Of a stretch of DNA of 64,000 nucleotides, positions 16,899 to 24,855 are shown in pieces. A program made the translations under genes and the position numbers. Each line of letters begins with the position of its first letter. The first letter of the stretch is position 1. The notes below the pieces were generated by a model. It was not told where the DNA came from. It saw only the letters and a list, made by a program, of their open reading frames with translations, and did not search any database. This DNA comes from JAZKHT01 sp040385245 (GTDB lineage Bacteria > Pseudomonadota > Alphaproteobacteria > Rhodobacterales > Rhodobacteraceae). The DNA lies in assembly GCA_040385245.1 (NCBI GenBank), contig JAZKHT010000001.1, forward strand, positions 620,001-684,000, read 5' to 3'.

Positions 16899-17920
16899 CA
16901 CTCCACTGGCGCGTCGGGGTGCAGCAGCCCGTCCACCTTCAAGTCCGCCCACAGGGCGGGCGGGATCATTGCCTGTGCTGCGGCAAGGTTGCTGGCCATT
17001 TCCGCGACACCCTGCCCGCCGGGAATGACCGACACCACCGCCGGGTGCCGCAGCGCGAACTGGAATGCGGCGTCCACCAAACGCACGCCATGTCGCGCGC
17101 ATGCGGCTTGCAACTTGCCTGCCTTTTGCAACACCCAATCCGGGGCCGGTTCGTATTTGTAGAACGCCCCAGGTCGCGGCCCGGTGGCAAGGATGCCCGA
17201 ATTGTAAGGCCCGCCGATCACAACCCCCACACCCCGCGCAAGGGCGGGGTTCATGAACCCGTCCAGCGCGCCTTGTTCCAGCAGCGTGTAGGCCCCGGCC
17301 AGCAGGAAGACGTCGAAATCCCCCCGCTCCATCAGCCAGGCACAGGGTTCCCATTCGTTGATCCCGGCGCCAAAGGCCCCGATCACGCCTTGATCGCGCA
17401 ACGACAGCAGCGCGCGGTAACCGCCCTGCATGAACTCGGCCAGCCGCGCCTCCAACGCGCTTTGCGATCCTTGGGTAAAGATGTCCAGATCATGCGCGTA
17501 CAGGATATCGACCCGGTCGAGCCCCAAGCGCTCCAACGAGAATTCAAGGCTGCGCATCACGCCATCATGGCTGTAGTCGAATTCCTCGTTCCGGGCGGGG
17601 ACGTCGAACCATTTGCCGAACCCGTCGCGTTTGTCTGGCGTGGTGGCGTGCAGCAACCGCCCGATCTTGGTCGACAGCACATACTCCCCACGCGGCTTGC
17701 CCCGCAAAAAGCGGTTCAGGCGAGTCTCGCTCAACCCCAGCCCATACAGCGGCGCGGTGTCGAAATAGCGCACACCGCCCGCCCATGCGGCATCCAGCAC
17801 CGCCTGCGCCTCATCGTCGGAAATCGCGCGATATAGATTGCCGATGGGGGCCGCACCAAACCCCAGTTCCGTGAACGAAAGGCCACCACTCCCCCGCCTG
17901 TCCCAGAGCCGCGTCTTCAT
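16898..17920 (-). CDS. Aldo/keto reductase, L-fucose/aldose 1-dehydrogenase-like
   Basis: The 340-residue protein has the AKR catalytic tetrad Asp54, Tyr59 (FDTAPLYGLG), Lys85 (LSTKIGR) and His143 (LYAHDLD). The sequence style LWDRRGSGGLSFTELGFGAA resembles the L-fucose/D-threo-aldose 1-dehydrogenase and pyridoxal dehydrogenase branch. It would oxidise the imported sugar to its lactone with NAD(P). It is the first gene of a two-gene operon and diverges from btpA across a GntR operator. A pyridoxal dehydrogenase role is the alternative but fits the neighbours less well. Confidence 0.87.
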   Translation of the reverse strand: MKTRLWDRRGSGGLSFTELGFGAAPIGNLYRAISDDEAQAVLDAAWAGGVRYFDTAPLYGLGLSETRLNRFLRGKPRGEYVLSTKIGRLLHATTPDKRDGFGKWFDVPARNEEFDYSHDGVMRSLEFSLERLGLDRVDILYAHDLDIFTQGSQSALEARLAEFMQGGYRALLSLRDQGVIGAFGAGINEWEPCAWLMERGDFDVFLLAGAYTLLEQGALDGFMNPALARGVGVVIGGPYNSGILATGPRPGAFYKYEPAPDWVLQKAGKLQAACARHGVRLVDAAFQFALRHPAVVSVIPGGQGVAEMASNLAAAQAMIPPALWADLKVDGLLHPDAPVE

Positions 17921-17942
17921 CCGTATCCCCCCACCGGTTTTG

Positions 17943-17954
17943 CTGACATGCTAG
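17943..17954. promoter_or_regulatory. Palindromic operator copy 2 (GntR regulon)
   Basis: CTGACATGCTAG followed by TATGAT differs from the perfect CTAACATGTTAG palindrome at two positions. It lies in the 94 bp divergent gap between the aldo/keto reductase gene (start 17920) and the btpA-like gene (start 18015). Confidence 0.68.
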
Positions 17955-18014
17955 TATGATCCCCCTTCCGGTCCAATCCCTTTCGCTTTAGCGTGACCAG
18001 ATGGAGGGACAGAC

Positions 18015-18824
18015 ATGACACGTTTCCAAAGGGTTTTCGGGGACCGCAAACCCGTGATCGCCATGGTCCATCTTGGGGCCATGCCCGGCACGCCGCTGCA
18101 CGATGGCGCGGCGGGCGTCGACGGCATCCTCACCGCCGCCCGCGCCGATCTGGTGGCGTTGCAGACCGCAGGCTTTGATGCGGTGATGTTCGGAAACGAG
18201 AATGACCGCCCCTACGAATTGCGCGTCGACACTGCCACCACCGCCACGATGGCCTATGTCATCGGGCGACTGCGGTCCGAGATCACCGTGCCCTTCGGTG
18301 TCAACGTTTTGTGGGATCCGATGGCCTCTATCGCCCTGGCAACCGCCACCAGCGCCGCCTTTGTGCGCGAGATCTTTACCGGCACCTATGCGTCGGACAT
18401 GGGGGTCTGGGCACCTGATGCGGGGGCCGCGCAGCGCTATCAGCACCGGCTGGGCGCGCGCGATCTGGCGCTGCTTTACAACGTGTCCGCCGAATTCGCA
18501 GGCAGCCTTGATCCGCGCAGCCTGCCCGACCGCGCCCGGTCGGCGGTGTTCTCGTCCATCCCAGATGCGGTGCTGGTGTCCGGCACCATCACGGGCGAGG
18601 CGGCGAAGATGACCGATCTTGAGGCGGTAAAACGCGTCCTGCCCACCACGCCGGTTCTGGCCAACACAGGCGTCAAGCACGACACCATTGCCGATGTGTT
18701 GCGGGCCGCAGATGGCTGCATCGTCGGGTCCGCGCTAAAGCACAATGGCGACACATGGGCCGCGGTGGACCCGGATCGCGCCGCCGATTTCATGGCCCGG
18801 GTGCGGGCCGCACGGGGGTATTGA
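18015..18824 (+). CDS. BtpA/SgcQ-family protein
   Basis: The 269-residue TIM-barrel protein has the BtpA/SgcQ features VIAMVHLGAMPGTP near the N-terminus, FGNENDRPYELRVD, PFGVNVLWDP and the phosphate-binding-like end LANTGVKHDT...GCIVGSALKHNGDTW. BtpA was linked to photosystem I accumulation in cyanobacteria; SgcQ lies in the cryptic sgc sugar operon of E. coli. The biochemical role is poorly defined, and a nucleosidase- or epimerase-like sugar function is often assumed. A GGAGGGA ribosome-binding site precedes ATG 18015. It leads a four-gene plus-strand operon. Confidence 0.88.
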   Translation: MTRFQRVFGDRKPVIAMVHLGAMPGTPLHDGAAGVDGILTAARADLVALQTAGFDAVMFGNENDRPYELRVDTATTATMAYVIGRLRSEITVPFGVNVLWDPMASIALATATSAAFVREIFTGTYASDMGVWAPDAGAAQRYQHRLGARDLALLYNVSAEFAGSLDPRSLPDRARSAVFSSIPDAVLVSGTITGEAAKMTDLEAVKRVLPTTPVLANTGVKHDTIADVLRAADGCIVGSALKHNGDTWAAVDPDRAADFMARVRAARGY

Positions 18825-18829
18825 TGGCT

Positions 18830-18855
18830 TTTTCTTTGCACAAATACTCAATCTC
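18830..18855 (+). repeat. Degenerate copy of the dispersed intergenic repeat
   Basis: TTTCTTTGCACAAATACTC matches the left half of the repeat found at 29290, 32975 and 42842, but the G/C hairpin half is missing. It lies between btpA and the M42 gene. Confidence 0.45.
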
Positions 18856-18891
18856 CGGCGCAGTCCTGCGTCCCATCCGGGGCATCGCGCG

Positions 18892-19980
18892 ATGATCCGC
18901 GATCTGATTGTCGAGTTGATGCTGATCCCCGGTCTGTCGGGGCATGAAGACCGCATCCGCGCCGCCATCGCGGCCCATCTGGACCGCTTGGGATTGCCGC
19001 ACCGCACCGACCGTCTGGGCAACCTGTCCGCCACGATCGAAGGCGACCCGGCGGCCCCGTCGGTGCTGGTGTTCACCCATATGGATCAGCTTGGCTTTGT
19101 CCTGCGCAAGATCGAACCTTCGGGTCTGTTGCGGCTGGAACGGCTGGGCGGGGTGCCGGAACGCGCGCTGGCCAGTCAGGCCGTGCTGATCTGCACGCGC
19201 GGGGGCGATCTGGCCGGGGTCATCGCCAACAAAAGCCATCACGCGACAACGCCCGATGAAAAATACCGCGTCCTGCCCTATGCCGACCTGTACGTCGATG
19301 CGGGCTTTTCGTCCAGATCGGCGGCCGAGGCGGCGGGCGTGCGCATCGGAGATCCGGTCGTCTACCGCCCGCAGGCGTTCGATCTGGCCGAAGGGCGCAT
19401 CGCGGGCACCACTGTGGATGACCGCGCCGGGTGCGCGGCACTGATCCTGTTGGCCGAACGGCTGTTGCAGCGTGGTGAGGGGCCGACGGTCCACCTCGTC
19501 TGGTCGGTGCAAGAGGAATACAATCTGCGCGGCGTGTTGCCTGCGGCCACCGCCGCCGCCCCTGACATCGCCTTTCAGATCGACCTGTTGCTGGCCTGCG
19601 ACACGCCCGACATGACCCAGCGGGGCGATGTCACCTTGGGTGGTGGGCCGGGCATCAGTCTCTACAGCTTTCACGGGCGCGGCACGTTGAACGGGGTGAT
19701 CCCGCACCCCGCACTGGTGCGCCTGATGGAGGATGCGGCGGAAGCGGCGGGCCTGTCCCTGCAACGCTCTGCCCATACCGGGGCGCTGACGGACCTCAGC
19801 TATATTCAGTTCATGGGCGAACAGGGGGTGGCGTGCCTCGATGTGGGCTTCCCCATGCGCTATTCGCATTCGTCGTTGGAGGTGGTCGATCCGGCGGATG
19901 TCGCGGGGCTGGTGACGCTGCTGGAAACCGCGCTGGTGCGGATCGGCCCCGGCTTTCACCTGATCCGGGGGGACGCATGA
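18892..19980 (+). CDS. M42-family metallo-hydrolase (SgcX-like)
   Basis: The 362-residue protein carries the dinuclear metal motifs of M42 enzymes: THMDQLGF (H63, D65), TTVDDRAG (D176, D177), SVQEEYNLRG (E208, E209), ACDTPD and the C-terminal HTGALTD. M42 members are aminopeptidases, but SgcX-type members in sugar operons may cleave another amide or glycosyl bond. It lies between BtpA/SgcQ and a sugar kinase, a pairing that recalls the E. coli sgc operon. I start at ATG 18892; the upstream part of the frame overlaps btpA. It overlaps the kinase gene by ATGA. Confidence 0.87.
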   Translation: MIRDLIVELMLIPGLSGHEDRIRAAIAAHLDRLGLPHRTDRLGNLSATIEGDPAAPSVLVFTHMDQLGFVLRKIEPSGLLRLERLGGVPERALASQAVLICTRGGDLAGVIANKSHHATTPDEKYRVLPYADLYVDAGFSSRSAAEAAGVRIGDPVVYRPQAFDLAEGRIAGTTVDDRAGCAALILLAERLLQRGEGPTVHLVWSVQEEYNLRGVLPAATAAAPDIAFQIDLLLACDTPDMTQRGDVTLGGGPGISLYSFHGRGTLNGVIPHPALVRLMEDAAEAAGLSLQRSAHTGALTDLSYIQFMGEQGVACLDVGFPMRYSHSSLEVVDPADVAGLVTLLETALVRIGPGFHLIRGDA

Positions 19981-21458
19981 CCCACACGCTGGGCGTCGAC
20001 ATCGGCACGTTCGAATCCAAGGGCGTATTGGTGGACGGGGCAGGGACCATCGTCGCCACCGCAACACGCGCGCACAAGATGCTGGTGCCGCGTCCCGGCT
20101 GGGCCGAACACCGCGCGGACGCGGATTGGTGGGGCGATTTCGTCTTTATCACCAAGGCGTTGCTGGCACAGTCCGGCATCGATGCGGCCGATATCGCCTG
20201 TGTGGCCACCTCTGCCATCGGGCCCTGCATGTTGCCGGTCGATGCGTCGGGCGCACCGCTGATGAACGGCGTTCTTTATGGTGTCGATACCCGCGCCAGC
20301 ACCCAGATCGACGCGCTGTCTGCGCGCATCGGGGCCGACCGGATCTTGCAGACCTGTGGCAACGCGCTGACCTCGCAGTCGGTGGGGCCAAAAATTCTGT
20401 GGCTGAAGGAAACCCACCCGGACCTGTATGCCCGCACGGCCAAGGTGGTGACCTCGACCACCTACCTGACGTGGAAGTTGACGGGCGAATACGTCATCGA
20501 TCATTACACGGCGGCGAATTTCAGCCCGCTTTACGATGTGAACGCGCTGGACTGGACCGCTGATCTGGCACCCGACATCATCGGGCTGGACAAGCTGCCG
20601 CGTCTGGCATGGTCCACCGATATCGCTGGCACGGTCACGGCGGCAGCGGCGGCGGAAACAGGCCTGCGCGTCGGCACCCCCGTCACCGTCGGCACCATCG
20701 ATGCGGCGGCCGAGGCGGTCAGTGTGGGCGTGCAGCGCCCGGGCGAGATGATGATGATGTATGGATCGACCATCTTCATCATTCAGGTCACGTCAGACCC
20801 CGTGCGCGATGCGCGCCTGTGGTATGCGCCGTGGTTGTTTCCGGGGATGCATGCGTCCATGGCGGGGCTGGCAACTTCGGGCACGCTGACGCACTGGTTT
20901 CGCGATCAATTGGCCCCTGATCTGGATTTCACGACGCTTGCCGCCTTGGCCGGGGCCAGCCCGAAGGGGGCCAAGGGTCTTTTGTGCCTGCCCTATTTCA
21001 GTGGCGAGCGCACGCCGATCCACGACGCCGGCGCCAAGGGCGCGTTTTTCGGGCTGGACCTGACCCACACGCGCGGCGATCTGTTCCGCGCCGTGCTGGA
21101 AGGCATCGCCTGTGGCACCGCCCACGTGATCGAGACGTACCGCGATCTTGGCGCCATTCCGCACCGCGTGTTGGCGGTGGGGGGCGGGACAAGGAACCCG
21201 GTCTGGATGCAGGCCACGTCTGACATCGCGGGGATCGGGCAGATCGTCTGTGAAAAGACGGTCGGGGCCAGCTATGGCGATGCCTTTCTGGCAGCCATTG
21301 CCGTGGGCAAGGCGATGCCGGAAGAGATTGCCGAATGGAATCCGGTGGCCAGCACCGTCACGCCGCAACCGGTACCCGCCTATACCCGGCAATATCCGCT
21401 GTGGAAGTCGCTTTATACCACGACCCGCGACATTGCCCATCAATTGGCGGTCCCATAG
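19977..21458 (+). CDS. FGGY-family carbohydrate kinase
   Basis: The 493-residue protein is full length for xylulokinase-type FGGY kinases. The first phosphate loop is GVDIGTFESKGVLVD, GTIDAAAEAVSVGV lies mid-protein, and the C-terminal adenosine motif VGGGTRNPVWMQATSDIAG ends the second domain. It phosphorylates a pentose, pentulose or polyol that cannot be named from sequence. It is coupled by ATGA to the M42 gene and lies 3 bp before the creatininase-family gene, so the products probably act in one pathway. Confidence 0.9.
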   Translation: MTHTLGVDIGTFESKGVLVDGAGTIVATATRAHKMLVPRPGWAEHRADADWWGDFVFITKALLAQSGIDAADIACVATSAIGPCMLPVDASGAPLMNGVLYGVDTRASTQIDALSARIGADRILQTCGNALTSQSVGPKILWLKETHPDLYARTAKVVTSTTYLTWKLTGEYVIDHYTAANFSPLYDVNALDWTADLAPDIIGLDKLPRLAWSTDIAGTVTAAAAAETGLRVGTPVTVGTIDAAAEAVSVGVQRPGEMMMMYGSTIFIIQVTSDPVRDARLWYAPWLFPGMHASMAGLATSGTLTHWFRDQLAPDLDFTTLAALAGASPKGAKGLLCLPYFSGERTPIHDAGAKGAFFGLDLTHTRGDLFRAVLEGIACGTAHVIETYRDLGAIPHRVLAVGGGTRNPVWMQATSDIAGIGQIVCEKTVGASYGDAFLAAIAVGKAMPEEIAEWNPVASTVTPQPVPAYTRQYPLWKSLYTTTRDIAHQLAVP

Positions 21459-21461
21459 CCC

Positions 21462-22205
21462 ATGCAGTTCGACCGGATGCGCCCCCATCAGATTGCCGAT
21501 GCCATCGCGGCACATACGCCGGTGGTCTTGCCCATCGGTGTGATGGAGTATCACGGCGGCCACCTGCCCGCCGGGGTGGATACGCTGATCGTGACGGAAA
21601 CGTTGGCACGTCTGGGCGACGCCATCGTCGTGCTGCCGCCCTTTGCCTATGGTGCGGCCAGCCATGCGGTAGCGGGGGCTGCGGGCACCGGTACGCTGCA
21701 CATCGACGCAAGCGCGCTGCTGCCCTTTGCCGAAGGGCTGTTCGCGGCGCTGCTGAACACCGGCTTTCGCAACCTGCATGGCGTCATCCATCACCAGACC
21801 GAAAACTTTGCCCAAGGCATGCCCACCGATCTTGTGTTCCGCCTTGCCGCGCGCAACGCGATCTTTCGGCATCTGGAGGGGGCGCGCGGACCCGGTTGGT
21901 GGGGCAAGGGCGACATGCAGGATTACTATGCCGCCCAGGCCGCTGGGACGGACCCGTTCAACTGGATCCGCATCCACCCGCTGTTTCCCAAAGGGGCCGA
22001 TTTCCCCTTTGATCACGCCGGGGTTGGGGAAACCGCGCTGATGCTGGCCCTGGCACCCGACACGGTGGCGATGGACCGGGCGGGCGACGGTGGGCACTGG
22101 TTCACGCAAACCGCCCCGCAGGCCACCGCGGACATGGGAGAGGCTGGGGTGCAAATCGCGCTGACGCATCTGCGCGATGTGCTGGGGTTGCGACTGGGGC
22201 TATAG
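21462..22205 (+). CDS. Creatininase-family amidohydrolase
   Basis: The 247-residue protein has the family metal motif PIGVMEYHGGHLPAGVDT (E29, H31, H34, D40) and a distal DHAGVGETALM. The mid-protein histidine motif reads VIHHQTEN. Family members hydrolyse creatinine, formamidopyrimidines or other cyclic or linear amides. Here it ends a sugar operon, so a sugar-linked amide or formyl group is a plausible substrate, as an inference. The 3' end overlaps the convergent FucU gene by six bases. Confidence 0.86.
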   Translation: MQFDRMRPHQIADAIAAHTPVVLPIGVMEYHGGHLPAGVDTLIVTETLARLGDAIVVLPPFAYGAASHAVAGAAGTGTLHIDASALLPFAEGLFAALLNTGFRNLHGVIHHQTENFAQGMPTDLVFRLAARNAIFRHLEGARGPGWWGKGDMQDYYAAQAAGTDPFNWIRIHPLFPKGADFPFDHAGVGETALMLALAPDTVAMDRAGDGGHWFTQTAPQATADMGEAGVQIALTHLRDVLGLRLGL

Positions 22206-22655
22206 CGGCGGCAGATCAATCACGCCCTTTTTCAGGATGAAACAGCCATAAGGCCCGCTGTCGGCCGTGCGGATGATGGCAAAGCTGCGCTTGGCGGCGG
22301 CGTAAAAGGCGAACCTCTCCAACGCCATCATCGGGACGCTGCGCCCTTCGGCGGCATCGATCACGCCTTGCATTCGGGTAAAGACCGGCACCACTCCGTC
22401 AGGGTTGCCGACCATCTGCATCCGGCTGACGGGGGCATCGACAAAGGTGTCCAGCGGCATCAGCGACAGGATCGCCCGTGCCGCGCCTGGAATGTCGCAT
22501 CCCGCCATGTCAATCAGCCTGCCATAAGTCGTCTCTGCCGCAATGGTCGCAGCGGGGTGGTTCACATCGCAGATCACCAGATCGTCGCCATGCCCCATCA
22601 GCATCAGGACATGCACAATCTCGGCCGACAGGCGCTGGTCTAAGCCCTTCAGCAC
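22200..22655 (-). CDS. RbsD/FucU-family sugar mutarotase (first copy)
   Basis: About 151 residues from a GTG at 22655 that aligns with the usual LKGLDQRLS start. The family features are LMGHGDDLVICDVNHP, with the catalytic histidine, and the C-terminal tail GPYGCFILKKGV. FucU interconverts anomers of L-fucose and related sugars and RbsD those of ribose. It is the last gene of the minus-strand importer operon, 94 bp after the permease. A TTG at 22682 is in frame but gives an unusual N-terminus. A second paralogue lies at 27909. Confidence 0.86.
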   Translation of the reverse strand: MLKGLDQRLSAEIVHVLMLMGHGDDLVICDVNHPAATIAAETTYGRLIDMAGCDIPGAARAILSLMPLDTFVDAPVSRMQMVGNPDGVVPVFTRMQGVIDAAEGRSVPMMALERFAFYAAAKRSFAIIRTADSGPYGCFILKKGVIDLPPL

Positions 22656-22749
22656 GGGGCGAACCGGGCGGGCGGGGACCAAGGGTTTTCAGAGAATCCC
22701 TGGCAGAATCTGTCTGAAGGATTTTGTCCGCCCCGCATAGCGCCGCCCG

Positions 22750-23670
22750 TCACTTCACCGCCCCCGCAGCCATGCCCTTGATGATGTACCTCTCCAGCAC
22801 AACGCCGATGATGATCAGCGGCAGGATCGCGGCAAAGGACAGCGCGGCCATCGACCACCACGATATCCCCTGACTGCCGGTCTGGCTGGCGACCATCACC
22901 GGCAGGGTATTGGCATGCGTGGATGTCAGCAGCGCCGCAAAGAAATATTCGTTCCACGTCAGGACAAGGCTCAGGATGAACGCCGCCACCATGCCGGGCA
23001 GGGCGATGGGCAGGATGATCGTCAGAAACGCCCCCCAGATCGACAGGCCATCGACAAGTGCCGCCTCTTCCAACTCGGTCGGGATGGACCCGAACTGATC
23101 GCGCATGATCCAGATGACGATGGGCAGAACGGTCAGCGTGTACAGCAGGATCAACCCGATCCGCGTGTCAAGCAGTGCCAGTTCCTTGTAGAGCACCAGA
23201 AACGGCAGGGCCAGAACGACGGGGGGCAGGATCAACTGGCTGAGGAAAAAGAAACTGATGTCCGCATTCCGCATCCAGGCAAATTTATAGCTGAACCGGC
23301 TAAGCCCATAGGCCGCCAGCGACCCCAGGATCACGGCAAGGGTCGAGGATGCCAGCGACACGATGGCGGAATTGGTGAAACGCTTCATGAACTCGGCCCG
23401 CACGGTGCTGTCGGTGCCGATGGTGTCGGGCGACAGGCCAAGTGACTTCCAGCCCAGCCATTTCGGATCGTAATCCCACCACGGGATCAGGGCGCCCTTC
23501 ATCACATTGGGGGCCATCTTGAAGCTGGTGGTGATCGTCCAGTAGATCGGAAACAGGCAGATGAACGCCCAGAAAATCAGGATGGCATAGATCGCCACGC
23601 GCCCCATGTACCACTTGGCGCGAAAGGCGCGGTCCGCCTCGCCGTCGCGAAAAATCTGTGCGTCGGTCAT
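22750..23670 (-). CDS. Sugar ABC transporter permease (MalG type)
   Basis: The 306-residue protein has about six transmembrane helices, the first being VAIYAILIFWAFICLFPIYW. The EAA coupling loop reads ELEEAALVDGLSIWGAFLTI and the C-terminus RYIIKGMAAGAVK is the standard end of carbohydrate permease 2. It forms the inner-membrane channel with the permease encoded just upstream, which it overlaps by four bases. Confidence 0.92.
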   Translation of the reverse strand: MTDAQIFRDGEADRAFRAKWYMGRVAIYAILIFWAFICLFPIYWTITTSFKMAPNVMKGALIPWWDYDPKWLGWKSLGLSPDTIGTDSTVRAEFMKRFTNSAIVSLASSTLAVILGSLAAYGLSRFSYKFAWMRNADISFFFLSQLILPPVVLALPFLVLYKELALLDTRIGLILLYTLTVLPIVIWIMRDQFGSIPTELEEAALVDGLSIWGAFLTIILPIALPGMVAAFILSLVLTWNEYFFAALLTSTHANTLPVMVASQTGSQGISWWSMAALSFAAILPLIIIGVVLERYIIKGMAAGAVK

Positions 23671-24770
23671 GTCCGGGGCCTTGTATAGCGGTCTGCCAGT
23701 TTCATCAGGATGGTCATGGCGATGACGATGATCACAAGATAGACCATCGCCAGCAACGTGCCGTAACCCACGTTCGACCGGTCACGGTATTCGCGGAAGA
23801 TAAAGCTGGTGACGGTATCCGTTGCCCCGCCGGGCCCGCCCGAGGTGACGTTGATCACCACATCGGCCAGCTTCAGCTTGAAGATGATGCGGATCAGGAT
23901 CGCCGTGACCGACACGGGCAGCATCAGGGGAAATGTCACTTCCCAGAAGTTGCGCCATGCGTTTGCCCCATCGACCTTTGCCGCCTCGTTCAGCTCTTTC
24001 GGGATGGCCTGAAGCCCGGCAAGGATCATGATCATCATGAAGGGGATGAAGGTCCAGGCGTCCATGATCATGATCGTCGCGCGGGCGATTTCGGGTGTGC
24101 CAAAGAACGACGGCGTGTCCCATCCCAACAGGCGCGCCAGCCGTGAGATCGGGCCGAACCGCGCCTCGAGCATGGATTTCCCGATCATCCAGCTGACCGC
24201 CACCGGCGACAGCATCAGCGGCAACAGAAAGGCCACGCGAAAGAATTTGCGCGCCCGGATTTCGCCGTTCAGCAGCAGCGCCAGACCAAAGGCGATGGCA
24301 TATTCGACAATGATCGCAAGGGAATACCAGACCATGTTGGTCAGCGCGTTCCAGTAGAACGGGTCGCCCCACATCTGGCGCAAATTGTCCAGACCGTTGA
24401 ACTGCCGCCCGTCCGGGCTGGACAGGTTCCAGCTTGAAAAGGCGATGATCAGGCCGAACAGCAGCGGAAACACCACCATCGACACGACGAACAGCGCGGC
24501 CGGCAGCACGAACAGGCTGCGCTTGCCGTGTTCGCCCCCGATCAGCACCTGCCCCCAGCACAGGCACACGGCCCAGCCGATGTAGGCGTAAAGGGTGGGC
24601 CGCCAGTTGGCAAAGCCGAAATCACCATGCCCGGTGGACTGCAGGATTTGCAGCACCGCCACCACCGCCATCACCCCGGCGGACCCCCACATGATTCCCC
24701 GCCCGAACAGACGACGCTGGTCGGAAATTGTGTCGTTCGTCACGACATGAAGAAGATCGCCCTGGCTCAC
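23667..24770 (-). CDS. Sugar ABC transporter permease (MalF type) with N-terminal extension
   Basis: The 367-residue protein has the MalF-type core, with the EAA loop ELNEAAKVDGANAWRNFWEV. It is about 60 residues longer than most such permeases. The extra N-terminus includes two more hydrophobic helices (IMWGSAGVMAVVAVLQIL and LYAYIGWAVCLCWGQVLI). The start is GTG 24770, with AAGG 7 nt upstream; GTG 24743 is an alternative. It follows the binding-protein gene by 85 bp and overlaps the second permease gene. Confidence 0.9.
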   Translation of the reverse strand: MSQGDLLHVVTNDTISDQRRLFGRGIMWGSAGVMAVVAVLQILQSTGHGDFGFANWRPTLYAYIGWAVCLCWGQVLIGGEHGKRSLFVLPAALFVVSMVVFPLLFGLIIAFSSWNLSSPDGRQFNGLDNLRQMWGDPFYWNALTNMVWYSLAIIVEYAIAFGLALLLNGEIRARKFFRVAFLLPLMLSPVAVSWMIGKSMLEARFGPISRLARLLGWDTPSFFGTPEIARATIMIMDAWTFIPFMMIMILAGLQAIPKELNEAAKVDGANAWRNFWEVTFPLMLPVSVTAILIRIIFKLKLADVVINVTSGGPGGATDTVTSFIFREYRDRSNVGYGTLLAMVYLVIIVIAMTILMKLADRYTRPRT

Positions 24771-24855
24771 CTGATCGCCTTTTCAGTAAAGGATGCGCCG
24801 GACATGATGTCCGGCGCATCCGGTCTTGTTCCGGGGCGCAACGCGACCCCACGGA

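Noticed and set aside
18892..19980. M42 protein as an ordinary aminopeptidase
   Set aside because: The metal motifs fit, but it is translationally coupled to a sugar kinase gene and close to BtpA/SgcQ, which favours a pathway-specific hydrolase.
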